From: an uncultured Pseudomonadales bacterium
GTDB lineage: Bacteria; Pseudomonadota; Gammaproteobacteria; Pseudomonadales; Cellvibrionaceae
Length of the DNA stretch: 64,000 nt
Direction: 5' to 3'
NCBI GenBank assembly: GCA_947488935.1
Contig: CANLBN010000001.1
Span: 186,001 to 250,000, forward strand
Numbering within the stretch: the first letter of the stretch is position 1; every line of letters starts with the position of its first letter. Under the pieces are notes generated by a model that saw only the letters and a list, made by a program, of their open reading frames with translations, did not search any database and was not told where the DNA came from. A program made the translations under genes and the position numbers. Below, one piece after another: positions 25,296 through 35,082 of this stretch.

Positions 25296-25610
25296 ATGTA
25301 TATTTTACACAATCAAGATGGATATTTTTTAACCAAATCGGGCGACTGGAGCGACGGCAGAGAACCTGCCCCGCTATTTAAAACTATTCACAAAGACGAA
25401 GCGATTAACCAGTTATTTGAAGTAAACAGCAAAGACTATAATTTACGTATTTCTTTGCTAGAATGTGAAGTCAACTCAAAGAACATGCCGTTAATTCCAG
25501 CTGAGAAGTTGCCTCCTGTCATGGAGGCGTCTACTGTGAGCGGTGACATGTTCTCAAATAGCACTACATTAAATGCAGTTGAGCATAATGATTTAGAGGT
25601 TCAGCACTAA
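25296..25610 (+). CDS. Uncharacterised 104-aa protein
   Basis: I do not recognise this protein. It begins MYILHNQDGYFLTKSGDWSDG and has a beta-rich first half with several aromatic residues, then a charged, probably disordered tail. No signal peptide or membrane segment is present. The pattern in the first 50 residues (display of a value, then FKTIHKDEAINQLFEVNSKD) suggests a small conserved housekeeping protein rather than a random ORF, and codon use matches the neighbours. No ribosome binding site is obvious before the ATG. It lies between gspC and gshA. Confidence 0.65.
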   Translation: MYILHNQDGYFLTKSGDWSDGREPAPLFKTIHKDEAINQLFEVNSKDYNLRISLLECEVNSKNMPLIPAEKLPPVMEASTVSGDMFSNSTTLNAVEHNDLEVQH

Positions 25611-25771
25611 TAATGATGTAACTTAGTTTACTCATAGCTCATCTAAATAACGATAAAATGCGGTTATGACTCTTTTTATCCAATGGATGACAGTTACATC
25701 ACCATCAAACACTTTTGGCATCACAACACGATGTTATATAGCTTTTTAAAAGAGCTGCCAAGGAGCCTTTA

Positions 25772-27370
25772 ATGTCTTTACTCTCGACCCGTTTGGATCA
25801 AATTCGCGCCGCTAAAAACTTAGCCGGATTAGCAGAGTTGAGCCGAGGAGTAGAAAAAGAAAGCTTACGCGTTTGTACCGAAGGCACTCTCGCTAAAACA
25901 GCCCATCCAAAAGCATTAGGCTCGGCGCTAACGCACCCTAAAATCACAACGGACTACAGCGAAGCTCTGTTGGAATTTATTACACCCCCCGAACAAAGTA
26001 TCAGCAGCATCCTTAATGAGCTAAACGACTTACATACATTTACGTATCAGCATATTGGTGAAGAGTCATTATGGGTAAACAGCATGCCCTGCATGCTCGA
26101 TAACGATGATGATATACCTATTGGTCAATACGGCACATCAAATAGTGGCCGCATGAAGAGTATTTATCGGCTAGGTCTTGGGCATCGCTACGGGCGGTCC
26201 ATGCAGACCATTGCTGGCATTCATTTCAATTTTTCAGTGTCTGATGCTTTATGGGAGTTTCTCCATACAACAGATGCTAGCGACCTCTCTATTACCGATT
26301 ACAAAACCGAAGGCTATTTAAAACTTATACGTAACTTTAGGCGAAACTTTTGGTTACTACTCTACTTATTTGGCGCAGCCCCAGCGGTATGTAGCAGCTT
26401 TATAAAAAACCGAGAACACACTTTAGAACCTATCAGAGATGATTCTCACACTTTACACAAGCGCTACGCAACATCACTGCGCATGGGCGATTTAGGCTAC
26501 CAAAGCTCCGCTCAGGAGTCGCTAACTACGACCTACAACAATATTGATGAATATATTAAAACGCTGTGTGATGCCATTACTAAGCAACATACAGACTATA
26601 GCGCCATCGGTATCAAAGACGCACAAGGTAATTATCAGCAGCTTAATGATTGCTTATTACAAATAGAAAACGAGTTTTACAGCGTAATACGCCCTAAACG
26701 CACAGCTAAAAGCGGACAAACGGCGCTAAATGCACTTAGATCGGGAGGCATAGAGTATATTGAAGTACGCTGCCTTGATTTAAATCCATTTGAAAATGTT
26801 GGGATCAATAGCCAACAAATTCGATTCTTAGATACTTTTTTGCTGTATTGCTTACTGGAGGATAGCCCTCTCTCCGATGCAAAAGAAAACCAGCATATAT
26901 TACAAAATCAAAAAGCGATGGTTTATGAAGGTCGCGACCCCAACCTAACTCTACATCACTTTGGCAAAGTACGCGCGGCAAGCGACTGGAGCCAGGAAAT
27001 AATGGATAAGCTACAGCCTATTGCCCAAATGCTAGATACTCATCATGGTGACACACAATATCAGCAGGCGCTAAAAGGCGAACAAAGTAAATTAGATAAT
27101 TCCTCTAATACACCGTCAGCAAAACTTATCGAATCATTACACAGCCGTGATATTTCCTTTTATCAATTAGCCATGGAGCATTCCACATCTAATAGAGAAT
27201 TCTTTTTGAGCCAAACGCTATCTACTGAAACCGCCAATCACTACGCACAATTAGCCACTAACTCACTCCAAAAACAAGCAGAGGTAGAAGCAGATACTAG
27301 TGTTAATTTTGAGGAATATTTACAAAATTACTACAAAGAATATACCAATTGCACAAAAAGAAATATGTAG
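25772..27370 (+). CDS. gshA: Glutamate-cysteine ligase
   Basis: A 532-aa enzyme of the proteobacterial GshA type, close to the usual 518-530 residues. It joins glutamate and cysteine with ATP, the first and rate-limiting step of glutathione synthesis in the cytoplasm. Recognisable segments are GLAELSRGVEKESLRV near 20-35, TTDYSEALLEFITPP near 70, the QTIAGIHFNFSVSD active-site stretch near 150 and the IEYIEVRCLDLNPFEN region near 330. The start is supported by AAGGAG seven bases upstream. It appears monocistronic. Confidence 0.96.
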   Translation: MSLLSTRLDQIRAAKNLAGLAELSRGVEKESLRVCTEGTLAKTAHPKALGSALTHPKITTDYSEALLEFITPPEQSISSILNELNDLHTFTYQHIGEESLWVNSMPCMLDNDDDIPIGQYGTSNSGRMKSIYRLGLGHRYGRSMQTIAGIHFNFSVSDALWEFLHTTDASDLSITDYKTEGYLKLIRNFRRNFWLLLYLFGAAPAVCSSFIKNREHTLEPIRDDSHTLHKRYATSLRMGDLGYQSSAQESLTTTYNNIDEYIKTLCDAITKQHTDYSAIGIKDAQGNYQQLNDCLLQIENEFYSVIRPKRTAKSGQTALNALRSGGIEYIEVRCLDLNPFENVGINSQQIRFLDTFLLYCLLEDSPLSDAKENQHILQNQKAMVYEGRDPNLTLHHFGKVRAASDWSQEIMDKLQPIAQMLDTHHGDTQYQQALKGEQSKLDNSSNTPSAKLIESLHSRDISFYQLAMEHSTSNREFFLSQTLSTETANHYAQLATNSLQKQAEVEADTSVNFEEYLQNYYKEYTNCTKRNM

Positions 27371-27482
27371 GCACTGACAACTGGCTTAATGCACAAGCGC
27401 CTTAAACTTGGATATGCCATAGCTTTTTATGATTATCGGTTTTTATGAATAGCCGCTGTGACAATAGATAAAAATAAAATAG

Positions 27483-27917
27483 CTACCTTTGCACGACAAA
27501 ATTATTAAAGTAAAGGCCTGTTATTTCCACGTCCTCTCCTTCTTCTTCAGCGACTAAGGCCTGTACCCCTTCTAGAGCAGCAATTCTAACGAGTTCTTTA
27601 CCCTGCTGAGTATCAACATCAATGTCATCGAGGCGACTAAATTCACGTACTAGATAATCTCGAATCAATGGCATATGGTGGCGCACAGAATTTGAGGACA
27701 GCGTATCTTGTACCCTCAATGAAACCTCTAATTTAATATACTTTAATTTACCTTGGCCGCCATAATTGACAACAAAAGCAGGAATAATAGGTACATAAAT
27801 GGAAGACTTCGGCGCCTCTGCGTCTTCTTCATCTTGTGCACTGGCAATATTAACGAACAACAGGCCACATAGCAGCATGCAGTGAATCGTATATTTTATA
27901 ACAGTTTCTTGTATCAT
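27483..27917 (-). CDS. FliL-family periplasmic protein
   Basis: A 144-aa protein with an N-terminal hydrophobic signal or anchor (HCMLLCGLLFVNIASAQ, about 12-28) and a FliL-like domain: YVPIIPAFVVNYGG, KYIKLEVSLRVQD, HMPLIRDYLVREFS and the C-terminal ITGLYFNNFVVQR. FliL proteins associate with the flagellar stator, but stand-alone paralogues outside flagellar operons are common in gammaproteobacteria and their role is unclear. No flagellar genes are nearby. It converges with gshA. Confidence 0.8.
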   Translation of the reverse strand: MIQETVIKYTIHCMLLCGLLFVNIASAQDEEDAEAPKSSIYVPIIPAFVVNYGGQGKLKYIKLEVSLRVQDTLSSNSVRHHMPLIRDYLVREFSRLDDIDVDTQQGKELVRIAALEGVQALVAEEEGEDVEITGLYFNNFVVQR

Positions 27918-28178
27918 TATTGCTCACACCCTATTAGATAACTTGCTTATCTTCTCTAAAGAACCTCTGATTAATGTTACTTAGTCACACAATTTAGGTG
28001 ACATTACTCTGTAACATGCAACTCTATAAAATATAGATCAGTTTTGTGTTTATCTCAAAAATGTAGGCCATTAATTTATTGAGCAGTTTTATGGATTAAC
28101 CTTTATCAGCAATCCTAGCCAAATAAATCAAAAACATATAACCTAAGTCCACCCCTTATATTCAGGTTTTTAAACAAC

Positions 28179-28688
28179 ATGCTCACTACCAGAAACTTAC
28201 TCCTAGCTATGTGGTTAGGCGCAATTGCCTTGATTCTAACAGCCCTCTATATGCAATATTTTATGGGACTTACACCTTGTGCTTTGTGCATGACCCAAAG
28301 GGTATTCATCATTGCTGTAGGCGTTGTTGCACTCTTGGCTTGGCTACACAACCTTGGGAACCCATCGGGCCATATCCATTTAAGGGTATATAGCTTTCTT
28401 GCAGTGATACTAGCCGCCATAGGCGCTAGCTTTTCCGCTAGGCACATATGGTTACAAAGCCTGCCAGAGGACCTAGTGCCCGCTTGCGGTCCGAGCTTAG
28501 GTTATTTAATCGAGACAGTCCCTTTTTCCGAAGCCTTTAGCGTACTGCTACAAGGCGATGGCCATTGCGCCGAGGTAAGCTGGTCATTCCTAGGACTTAG
28601 TATTCCCAGCTGGACGCTGGTCTGCTTTATTGGCTTTATTGTCGTCAATATTTTTATCTTTTGTCGAGAGTATCGACGCTCGCGGTAG
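28179..28688 (+). CDS. dsbB: Disulfide bond formation protein B
   Basis: A 169-aa inner-membrane protein with four membrane helices that reoxidises DsbA and passes electrons to quinones. Both redox cysteine pairs are present: CALC in the first periplasmic loop (GLTPCALCMTQR, near residue 35) and the second pair in the longer loop (VPACGPSLG and DGHCAEV). The position between the FliL-like gene and rsd appears to be monocistronic. Confidence 0.95.
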   Translation: MLTTRNLLLAMWLGAIALILTALYMQYFMGLTPCALCMTQRVFIIAVGVVALLAWLHNLGNPSGHIHLRVYSFLAVILAAIGASFSARHIWLQSLPEDLVPACGPSLGYLIETVPFSEAFSVLLQGDGHCAEVSWSFLGLSIPSWTLVCFIGFIVVNIFIFCREYRRSR

Positions 28689-28955
28689 GCTTACAATAGG
28701 GGTTTTACTGTAAAAATTTTGGCTTAAATTTGAAAAGGACTTGCGATTCAAGAAATCTTCTCCTATCTTGTAGCTAAGAAATATACTTTTATCAATAAAG
28801 TGTAAAGTGAAATCCGATCTAAATCTTGAACCTTTGCTTGATAAAAATCTCCAAGATCATTGAACACTAAACGTAAGCTATTAATTACAACAGCCCAATA
28901 GCTAAATACTAACAATGATCAAAAAGATAAAACCAAACAATTTAAGGAAACCGCC

Positions 28956-29423
28956 ATGTTAGAAAATTGCAGATCAGCCAAAGAACGTTGGGGTGGTGTT
29001 AATACAATTATTGACCGCTGGCTACAAGACAGACAAGATATGCTGGTCAGCTATTGTGCACTTTCGACAATAGATTCATTTGACGAAAGCAATGATGAGC
29101 ACAGCCAAAAGGTGAGACGCTTCTGCCAAAGCCTTATGGATTATATCTCCGCAGGACACTTTGAAGTGTATGAACAACTCATTAAAGAAGGGCATGACTT
29201 TGGCGATAAAGATGCTCTCGAAGCCGCCTCTAAACCCTATACGATTATAGATACAACCACCGAAAAGCTGCTTGATTTTAACGACAAATACCAAGAAACT
29301 GATGATCTCTCAACACTCGTCGAAGACCTCTCAATCACTGGCCAACAATTAGCTTCTCGCTTTGAAGCCGAAGACGAAATGATCGCTATATTGCATGTTT
29401 CTCATAAAGATATGGTTGCTTAA
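28956..29423 (+). CDS. rsd: Rsd/AlgQ-type anti-sigma-70 regulator
   Basis: A 155-aa helical protein of the Rsd/AlgQ family, which binds free sigma-70 and frees RNA polymerase for alternative sigma factors. The N-terminus MLENCRSAKERWGGVNTIIDRWLQDRQDML is highly typical. AAGGAAA six bases upstream supports the start. A good intrinsic terminator follows. RpoH, an alternative sigma factor, is encoded about 8 kb away, but no direct link is implied. Confidence 0.93.
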   Translation: MLENCRSAKERWGGVNTIIDRWLQDRQDMLVSYCALSTIDSFDESNDEHSQKVRRFCQSLMDYISAGHFEVYEQLIKEGHDFGDKDALEAASKPYTIIDTTTEKLLDFNDKYQETDDLSTLVEDLSITGQQLASRFEAEDEMIAILHVSHKDMVA

Positions 29424-29457
29424 CGCACTATTTAAATACCTTATTTCATACCATTCT

Positions 29458-29492
29458 AACCAGCCCTATTAGTCCTAGCGCTGGTTTTTTCT
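29458..29492 (+). terminator. Intrinsic terminator of rsd
   Basis: AACCAGC (29458-29464) pairs with GCTGGTT (29480-29486), followed by a T run. It lies 35 bases after the rsd stop. Confidence 0.85.
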
Positions 29493-29677
29493 TTTATACA
29501 CCCCCTACAACTTTAAAGAATTTCGTCTACGCTTAACAGTAGGGATCTCTGATCAAGCTCGAATGACTTCTCAGCTTTAGCTTCCCGCGTAACTCGAGAT
29601 TGACCAGAGGCTCCTTATACACGGTTATTTTTTAATAGCTGGTTAATACCTGTTGCCAACACAAACAAATAGACCTT

Positions 29678-30658
29678 ATGAAATTATTACGCTACGGATT
29701 AGTTAGCTTTGTCATCCTACTCATTACTGCCTGTGGATCACATAACGCACCCAGCGAGCGCGTTGAAGTGGCAATTAATGGCATTCATCACGGCGCTTTA
29801 AGCTCTGATGGGAAACATGCGATTGTGGGCTCAGTACAACATGGAGGTAGCCTTTGGCGCTTAAGTGACAATGAGCGTTTGTACAACTGGAATCACACTA
29901 AGGGCGATACCAGCGTTCTTATCGCGACGGATTTTGACCCAAGCAACCGCTGGGCGCTAACGACCGAAGCCTATACTATTGTACTCTGGGACATCAGCAA
30001 TGGCAGTGCAACACGCTTTTGGACTGCTCCCGGAGAGATCCTAGACGCCAAACTCGCACCCGATGGACGTTATGCATTGCTTGGCCAAGCCGACCACTCT
30101 GCTGTTATTTTTAATACGATACGTGGCGGTGTTGTACGTAGCTTTACCCACGAGGGGCGCGTAAGAAGTGTTGACTTAAGCGCCGATGGAAACATCGCTA
30201 TCACGGGTTCTGAAGATAGGACATCGGTTATCTGGGACGTTAATTCTGGCCAAAAGATACTGACTATTAACCACGATGAAGATGTACAACACGTTAGCCT
30301 AAGCTCCGACGGACGTTATGCACTCAGCACGGCAAAATATGATAGAGCAGATATCTGGGATATTCGTCAAAAGAAAGTCTTAAAAAGCATCCCGCTGGCG
30401 CGCGAAAAAATAAAGCGTGGGCTAGAAATAGTCACTTCTAAATTCAGTGATGATGGCCAGCAGATACTGCTTGGCTACTCCAATCAAATTGTTGAGCTGC
30501 GAGAGACTCAAAGTGCTAATTTACTAAAATCTTGGAAATTAACTAAGAGGAAAAAATGGCAGCCCACGAGCGTGTCTGCCCTTGATGTCAGCTTTTCAAC
30601 AAACTCTAGCGCCTATTATGCAATAGGCACTAGTGGTTTTATTTACTTGCTTAAATAG
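29678..30658 (+). CDS. WD40-repeat lipoprotein
   Basis: A 326-aa predicted lipoprotein. The signal ends in a lipobox (LLITACGS, cysteine at about 19). The rest forms WD40-like beta-propeller blades: SSDGKHAIVGSVQHGGSLWRL, STRWALTTEAYTIVLWDI, SADGNIAITGSEDRTSVIWDV and SSDGRYALSTAKYDRADIWDI among them. Such propellers are usually interaction platforms; the partner is unknown. It ends eight bases from the convergent FKBP gene, with no terminator between. Confidence 0.85.
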   Translation: MKLLRYGLVSFVILLITACGSHNAPSERVEVAINGIHHGALSSDGKHAIVGSVQHGGSLWRLSDNERLYNWNHTKGDTSVLIATDFDPSNRWALTTEAYTIVLWDISNGSATRFWTAPGEILDAKLAPDGRYALLGQADHSAVIFNTIRGGVVRSFTHEGRVRSVDLSADGNIAITGSEDRTSVIWDVNSGQKILTINHDEDVQHVSLSSDGRYALSTAKYDRADIWDIRQKKVLKSIPLAREKIKRGLEIVTSKFSDDGQQILLGYSNQIVELRETQSANLLKSWKLTKRKKWQPTSVSALDVSFSTNSSAYYAIGTSGFIYLLK

Positions 30659-30666
30659 GTTGTTCG

Positions 30667-31455
30667 TTATTGAGAAAGGTCAACTTGTTTCTCGGGTTCA
30701 ACCACCTCCAGTAATTCAACCTCAAACACTAAAACAGCGTTGGGGCCAATAGTACCACCCGTACCACCAGCACCATAAGCAAGATCAGATGGAATTGTTA
30801 ACTCCCACTTATCGCCCACATTCATTAGCTGTAGTGCTTCTGTCCAACCAGGGATAACACCATTAACAGGAAAAACTGCTGGTGCATTACGGCTATAAGA
30901 GCTATCAAACTCAGTACCATCAAGTAAAGTACCCTTATAGTGCACAGATACAGTATCGGTATCGGTAGGTGTTGCACCATCACCGGCTGTTAGTTCTTTA
31001 TATTGAAGGCCACTTTCTGTTGTTACTACACCTTCTTTTGCGCCATTCTCTTTTAGGTAAGCTTCACCCTCAGCGACGTTCTTTTCTGCAGCTTCAGCGG
31101 CAAGTTTAGCCTGCTCTGCTTGTTGATCTGCTTGGCGCTGTTGTGCGCGCTCTTGTAAGGTTGCAATAGTTTGCTGTACTTGCTCTTGAGACAAACGCGA
31201 TTCTTTACCTGCAATGGCATCGTTAATACCTGCAGTTAACGCGGTCAGATCAATCTCAACGCCATCTCGAATGAACTGTTGCGCCATATTGTCACCAACC
31301 ATATAGCTTAATCGCTGCTCTACAGACTCTAGAGCAATCTCTGCTGAAGCTGTAGAAGCTGCTTCAGTTTCTACCTCTGCCGCCTTTTCAGGTTCATTGC
31401 CGCATGCTGCTAGAGATAATGCGACACAACCTACCATAAAGTATTTTAATTTCAT
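30667..31455 (-). CDS. FKBP-type peptidyl-prolyl isomerase lipoprotein
   Basis: A 262-aa lipoprotein of the FkpA/Mip class. A lipobox (LSLAACGN, cysteine near 19) is followed by a helical dimerisation domain (45-130, RLSYMVGDNMAQQF, then glutamine/alanine-rich helices) and an FKBP domain (150-250) with VSVHYKGTLLDGTEFDSSY, FPVNGVIPGWTEALQLM and IPSDLAYGAGG. It acts as a periplasmic proline isomerase and chaperone. The C-terminal tail EPEKQVDLSQ is short. Confidence 0.93.
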   Translation of the reverse strand: MKLKYFMVGCVALSLAACGNEPEKAAEVETEAASTASAEIALESVEQRLSYMVGDNMAQQFIRDGVEIDLTALTAGINDAIAGKESRLSQEQVQQTIATLQERAQQRQADQQAEQAKLAAEAAEKNVAEGEAYLKENGAKEGVVTTESGLQYKELTAGDGATPTDTDTVSVHYKGTLLDGTEFDSSYSRNAPAVFPVNGVIPGWTEALQLMNVGDKWELTIPSDLAYGAGGTGGTIGPNAVLVFEVELLEVVEPEKQVDLSQ

Positions 31456-31636
31456 GAAACAACCTTATTTTTTTAATGTAATAATATAATGAAGCCTTTA
31501 GCAACAATAGCCAATGCCAAAAAATCAATGGTATAACAAACATCCGGTCATTGATAGCCAGTCACTATCTAGATTTGAACAAGTTCAAAGAACACAAAAA
31601 TGCACTTTAGTTCAATCATTCACAAAATAACTTCTA

Positions 31637-32674
31637 TCATGAGTGCAGACGCCAACTCAATGTTTTGCCTGCGAAGAATGGCACAATATTATTACCATTA
31701 GGTAACACAATACTTGTTGGGACTTCCCAGGATTCTTTAACAAGAGTAATAGTTGTGGTGTTACGAGGCAGGTTATAAAAGTCAGCACCGTAATGACTTG
31801 CGAACCCTTCCAGCTGATCCAACACCCCCAAACTATCAAATACCTCTGCATAAAGCTCTATAGCACCCCAAGCGCTATAACAACCTGCACAACCACAAGC
31901 GGATTCTTTACGGTGCTGCTCGTGTGGAGCCGAATCCGTGCCTAAAAAGAATTTTTTTGATCCACTGGCAACAGCTTCTTGCAATGCTATTTGGTGAATA
32001 TTGCGCTTTAATACTGGCAAGCAATAATTATGCGGCTGAACACCACCGACTAGCAGGTCATTTCTATTGAGTAATAAATGCTGAGGGGTAATGGTTGCGG
32101 CAACATTTTCAGAGGAACCCGAAACAAACTCTACCGCCTCTTTTGTCGTGATATGTTCAAAGACTATTTTAAGTGCTGGAAATCTTTCTGTAATGTCACG
32201 AAGGTAACGATCAATGAATAGTTTTTCTCGATCAAAAATATCAACATCGTGATTAGTGACTTCGCCATGAATTAATAATAAGAGCCCCTCTTCAACAAGG
32301 GCTTCAAAAACCGGGTCCAAATGCGACAAGTCACTCACAGCAGCATCGGAGTTTGTTGTCGCACCGGCAGGATATAGTTTTACGGCAACAACACCCGCTT
32401 GTTTCGCATCGCGAATATCTTGTGCTGTTGTGTCATTGGTTAAATACAATGTCATCAATGGTGTAAAGGAGCTATTGGCAGGTCTCGCCGCTAAAATACG
32501 CGCCTTATATTCTGTGGCTATTGCTGCTGTAGTAACAGGCGGCGCTAAATTTGGCATCACAATGGCACGCTGAAAACAGCGAGCAGTAGCGGGTACCGTT
32601 TCTTTTAAAAAGTCGCCGTCACGAAAATGTAGGTGCCAATCATCAGGGGTATTAATCTCTATACTTACAGCCAT
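31637..32674 (-). CDS. pyrC: Dihydroorotase
   Basis: A 345-aa class II dihydroorotase, matching the E. coli PyrC length of 348. It closes N-carbamoylaspartate to dihydroorotate in pyrimidine synthesis. All metal ligands are visible: HLHFRDG near residue 14, the lysine for carbamylation in [28 protein letters not shown] and the catalytic aspartate in LGTDSAPH. It lies 30 bases after the sugar dehydrogenase gene. PyrC near folE2 and hisI recalls zinc-limitation gene sets in other gammaproteobacteria, but I found no clear Zur box. Confidence 0.94.
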   Translation of the reverse strand: MAVSIEINTPDDWHLHFRDGDFLKETVPATARCFQRAIVMPNLAPPVTTAAIATEYKARILAARPANSSFTPLMTLYLTNDTTAQDIRDAKQAGVVAVKLYPAGATTNSDAAVSDLSHLDPVFEALVEEGLLLLIHGEVTNHDVDIFDREKLFIDRYLRDITERFPALKIVFEHITTKEAVEFVSGSSENVAATITPQHLLLNRNDLLVGGVQPHNYCLPVLKRNIHQIALQEAVASGSKKFFLGTDSAPHEQHRKESACGCAGCYSAWGAIELYAEVFDSLGVLDQLEGFASHYGADFYNLPRNTTTITLVKESWEVPTSIVLPNGNNIVPFFAGKTLSWRLHS

Positions 32675-32704
32675 TGCTACCTTGTCTCTTTTTATGAATT
32701 TAGG

Positions 32705-33868
32705 TTAAGGGTTACCTGTGCTAACTCGTACTAATTTTCCACGTCCAGCATCGGTTAACAAATAAAATGTACTGCCATCTTTTACTCGCACATCGCGAAT
32801 TCGACCAAAGCGGCTTCCAAATATACGCTCCTCACTAAACGTATTTTGCTCTCGCGTAAGTATCGATAACAAACGAAACTTAAGTGAGCCAACTAATATA
32901 TTATTTTTAAAAAATGCCATCCCTGAAGGTGCGATTGATGGAACCCAATAATATAATGGCTGCTCCATACCTTGCGCTTTAAAGCCCTTACCAATGGAAA
33001 AACCCGTCCCATACTCCTCGCCATATGTAATAATCGGCCAGCCGTAGTTTTTAGCTTTGACCAATTTATTTATTTCATCCCCGCCTTGCGGGCCATGTTC
33101 ATGAGACCACATTTCACCGGTATTAGGGTGCATCACTAAACCTTGTATATTTCGATGGCCATAAGAATAAATCTCTGGCAATGCATCGTCTCTATTCAAA
33201 AAAGGGTTATCCTGTGGGATTTGGCCATCACTCTTTAGGCGTATCACACTTCCGTGATGTGTTTGTAAATTTTGAGAGTGTTTGCGATTACCACGATCAC
33301 CTAAACCTATAAACAAATAACCGCTTTTATCAAAGGCTAAACGCCCACCAAAGTGACGTCCACCTTTAACTTTTGGTAAGGCGACAAAGAGTTTTTTAAG
33401 GTCAGTTAGTGCATAGGACTTTGGATTAGAAGCGCCTTTTATCTTTGAGGTAAGTACCGCACGCATCACCTCTGTACTAAAACCATCACTGCGACTACCA
33501 GCCACATAGCTTAAGTAGATAACATTATTCTTTTCAAAGTCAGGATGTAAAATAACATCTAATAAACCACCTTGGCCGGTAGCGGCAATATCTGGCAAGC
33601 CTCGAACAGGCTCTGAAATCGCACCACGGCTATCAACAATACGTAAAGCACCATCCCGCTCTGTTACCAAATAGTTGCCATCGGGTAAAAAGGCTAAGCT
33701 CCATGGACGCTTTAATTGATCAGTGACAACGGTCGTTGTTAGTGTTTGTGTATTTAAGGACGCATTCGCCGATAGCGAAATAAATAGCAGGATAGAAAAA
33801 AGGTGTCGAAGTGTTTTTTTCATAGGGCTCTCGCTGGCAGTATTTTTATTGGCAAGTCTCATTGACAA
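32705..33868 (-). CDS. PQQ-dependent aldose sugar dehydrogenase
   Basis: A 387-aa secreted six-bladed beta-propeller of the soluble aldose dehydrogenase family (YliI-like). The longer frame starts at 33868; an ATG near 33823 (MKKTLRHLFSILLFISLSANAS) gives a normal signal peptide and is more likely. Family motifs are LKRPWSLAFLPDGNYLVTERDG, HPDFEKNNVIYLSY, FGGRLAFDKSGYLFIGLGDRG, SYGHRNIQGLVMHP and WSHEHGPQGGDEIN. It needs periplasmic PQQ; no PQQ synthesis genes are in the window. Confidence 0.9.
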   Translation of the reverse strand: MSMRLANKNTASESPMKKTLRHLFSILLFISLSANASLNTQTLTTTVVTDQLKRPWSLAFLPDGNYLVTERDGALRIVDSRGAISEPVRGLPDIAATGQGGLLDVILHPDFEKNNVIYLSYVAGSRSDGFSTEVMRAVLTSKIKGASNPKSYALTDLKKLFVALPKVKGGRHFGGRLAFDKSGYLFIGLGDRGNRKHSQNLQTHHGSVIRLKSDGQIPQDNPFLNRDDALPEIYSYGHRNIQGLVMHPNTGEMWSHEHGPQGGDEINKLVKAKNYGWPIITYGEEYGTGFSIGKGFKAQGMEQPLYYWVPSIAPSGMAFFKNNILVGSLKFRLLSILTREQNTFSEERIFGSRFGRIRDVRVKDGSTFYLLTDAGRGKLVRVSTGNP

Positions 33869-34024
33869 AGCTTTTATTAATACAACATATTAACGGTTTT
33901 ATTTTAAGGAGCCTCTGAACAAGCTTGTGGGATATTTTCGGTGAGGGAAAACGGCCTGACTTGAGGTCCCTTAAATAACGCCTAACACTTTTACAATACG
34001 TTTTACTTTAAAAAGTATTTATAA

Positions 34025-34049
34025 ATTGCGGAAAATAATTTTCCGCAAT
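34025..34049 (-). terminator. Perfect 12-1-12 palindrome after folE2
   Basis: ATTGCGGAAAAT and ATTTTCCGCAAT are separated by one base. As RNA, the central A/T positions open to leave a long stem. It lies 49 bases after the folE2 stop. On the minus strand it is followed by TTTATAAAT, so terminator use is plausible, but the near-perfect symmetry would also suit a DNA-binding site. Confidence 0.5.
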
Positions 34050-34097
34050 GCGCTTTAATACATAACATGGCCAGTTAGCTGATGCAGCTATAGTGAA

Positions 34098-35051
34098 CTA
34101 CCGATGCAATAAAGGTAAATAACCATTGGCCACACCCTTGGTACACATAGCAACTGCGTCGTGCGCGTGTAGGCTCTCAAGATGCTCTATGCGCACCCAA
34201 AAATCAGCAAAGCTTACCTCTTGGTTCAACGTGTTTTTAACACGTCTTGCTGCATCTTCACAAAACATTTGATTAGAACCATTGAGCCTGGCGAACTCTT
34301 GCTCATCCTCACGCTTAACAGCCGTTTGCACAGCTGTTTTTAAGGTTGATTCAACACGCTTGATTAACTCGCTAATAGGAAAGCCACCCGTATAAGTATC
34401 ATCAAGCTTTACCACAACATTTGCATAACTTCTTTGACTATGAGGTGTTGCTATACTGCCACGGTCGGACTGTAGCCATTTTTCGATAGCACTTTTATCA
34501 ATCGATTCCTCATTCTCAAAGTCATCTAAAAAGGCTTGTTGCATTATCTGACGAGACAATGCAGCAGAACAAGGGCAGGTTGATGAGTATGGAATTTTAA
34601 CGGAAAGCTCTATTTCGACTTTGCCATTTTTAAGTACTGCCTTAATAGAAACAGGGTAGTCCTTCCAACCGCTGTACTCACTTTTTAATGCAGGCTGATC
34701 AAGAAAATAGTCAAACTCAATCTGAATACAGGTGCTATCACTAATATCATCGTGACTTGCAAGCTTATCTTTTAGGAATTCACCTAAGCTCTCTATCGTC
34801 AGCACACCACTTCGCGAAAACTCTGCAAGCAATAGATAAAGGCGAGACATATGTATGCCTTTAACATCGGGGCTAACTAAGTTTACATAACTTTCTACAA
34901 AGGCTTTTGCATCATAATCCCCATGCTGCTTATCCTTAACTACTAGCGGCAATGCAATTTTGCTCATGCCAACCCAATCTAGAGTGCCATTTTGTTGGGC
35001 TACTTGGGTCGCTGCCACATCGGGCATATCTGGTTTTGTGTATGCGTTCAT
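34098..35051 (-). CDS. folE2: GTP cyclohydrolase FolE2 (type IB)
   Basis: A 317-aa enzyme of the FolE2/COG1469 family. It converts GTP to dihydroneopterin triphosphate for folate and queuosine precursors without a strict zinc requirement, unlike FolE. The catalytic cysteine lies in STCPCSAALSRQ near residue 160; RSYANVVVKLDDTY and the end LESLHAHDAVA are typical. It is 31 bases after hisI and probably in the same transcript. FolE2 is often used when zinc is scarce. Confidence 0.94.
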   Translation of the reverse strand: MNAYTKPDMPDVAATQVAQQNGTLDWVGMSKIALPLVVKDKQHGDYDAKAFVESYVNLVSPDVKGIHMSRLYLLLAEFSRSGVLTIESLGEFLKDKLASHDDISDSTCIQIEFDYFLDQPALKSEYSGWKDYPVSIKAVLKNGKVEIELSVKIPYSSTCPCSAALSRQIMQQAFLDDFENEESIDKSAIEKWLQSDRGSIATPHSQRSYANVVVKLDDTYTGGFPISELIKRVESTLKTAVQTAVKREDEQEFARLNGSNQMFCEDAARRVKNTLNQEVSFADFWVRIEHLESLHAHDAVAMCTKGVANGYLPLLHR

Positions 35052-35082
35052 AATAGATTGTCTAGTTTATAGTGAGTAGCGG

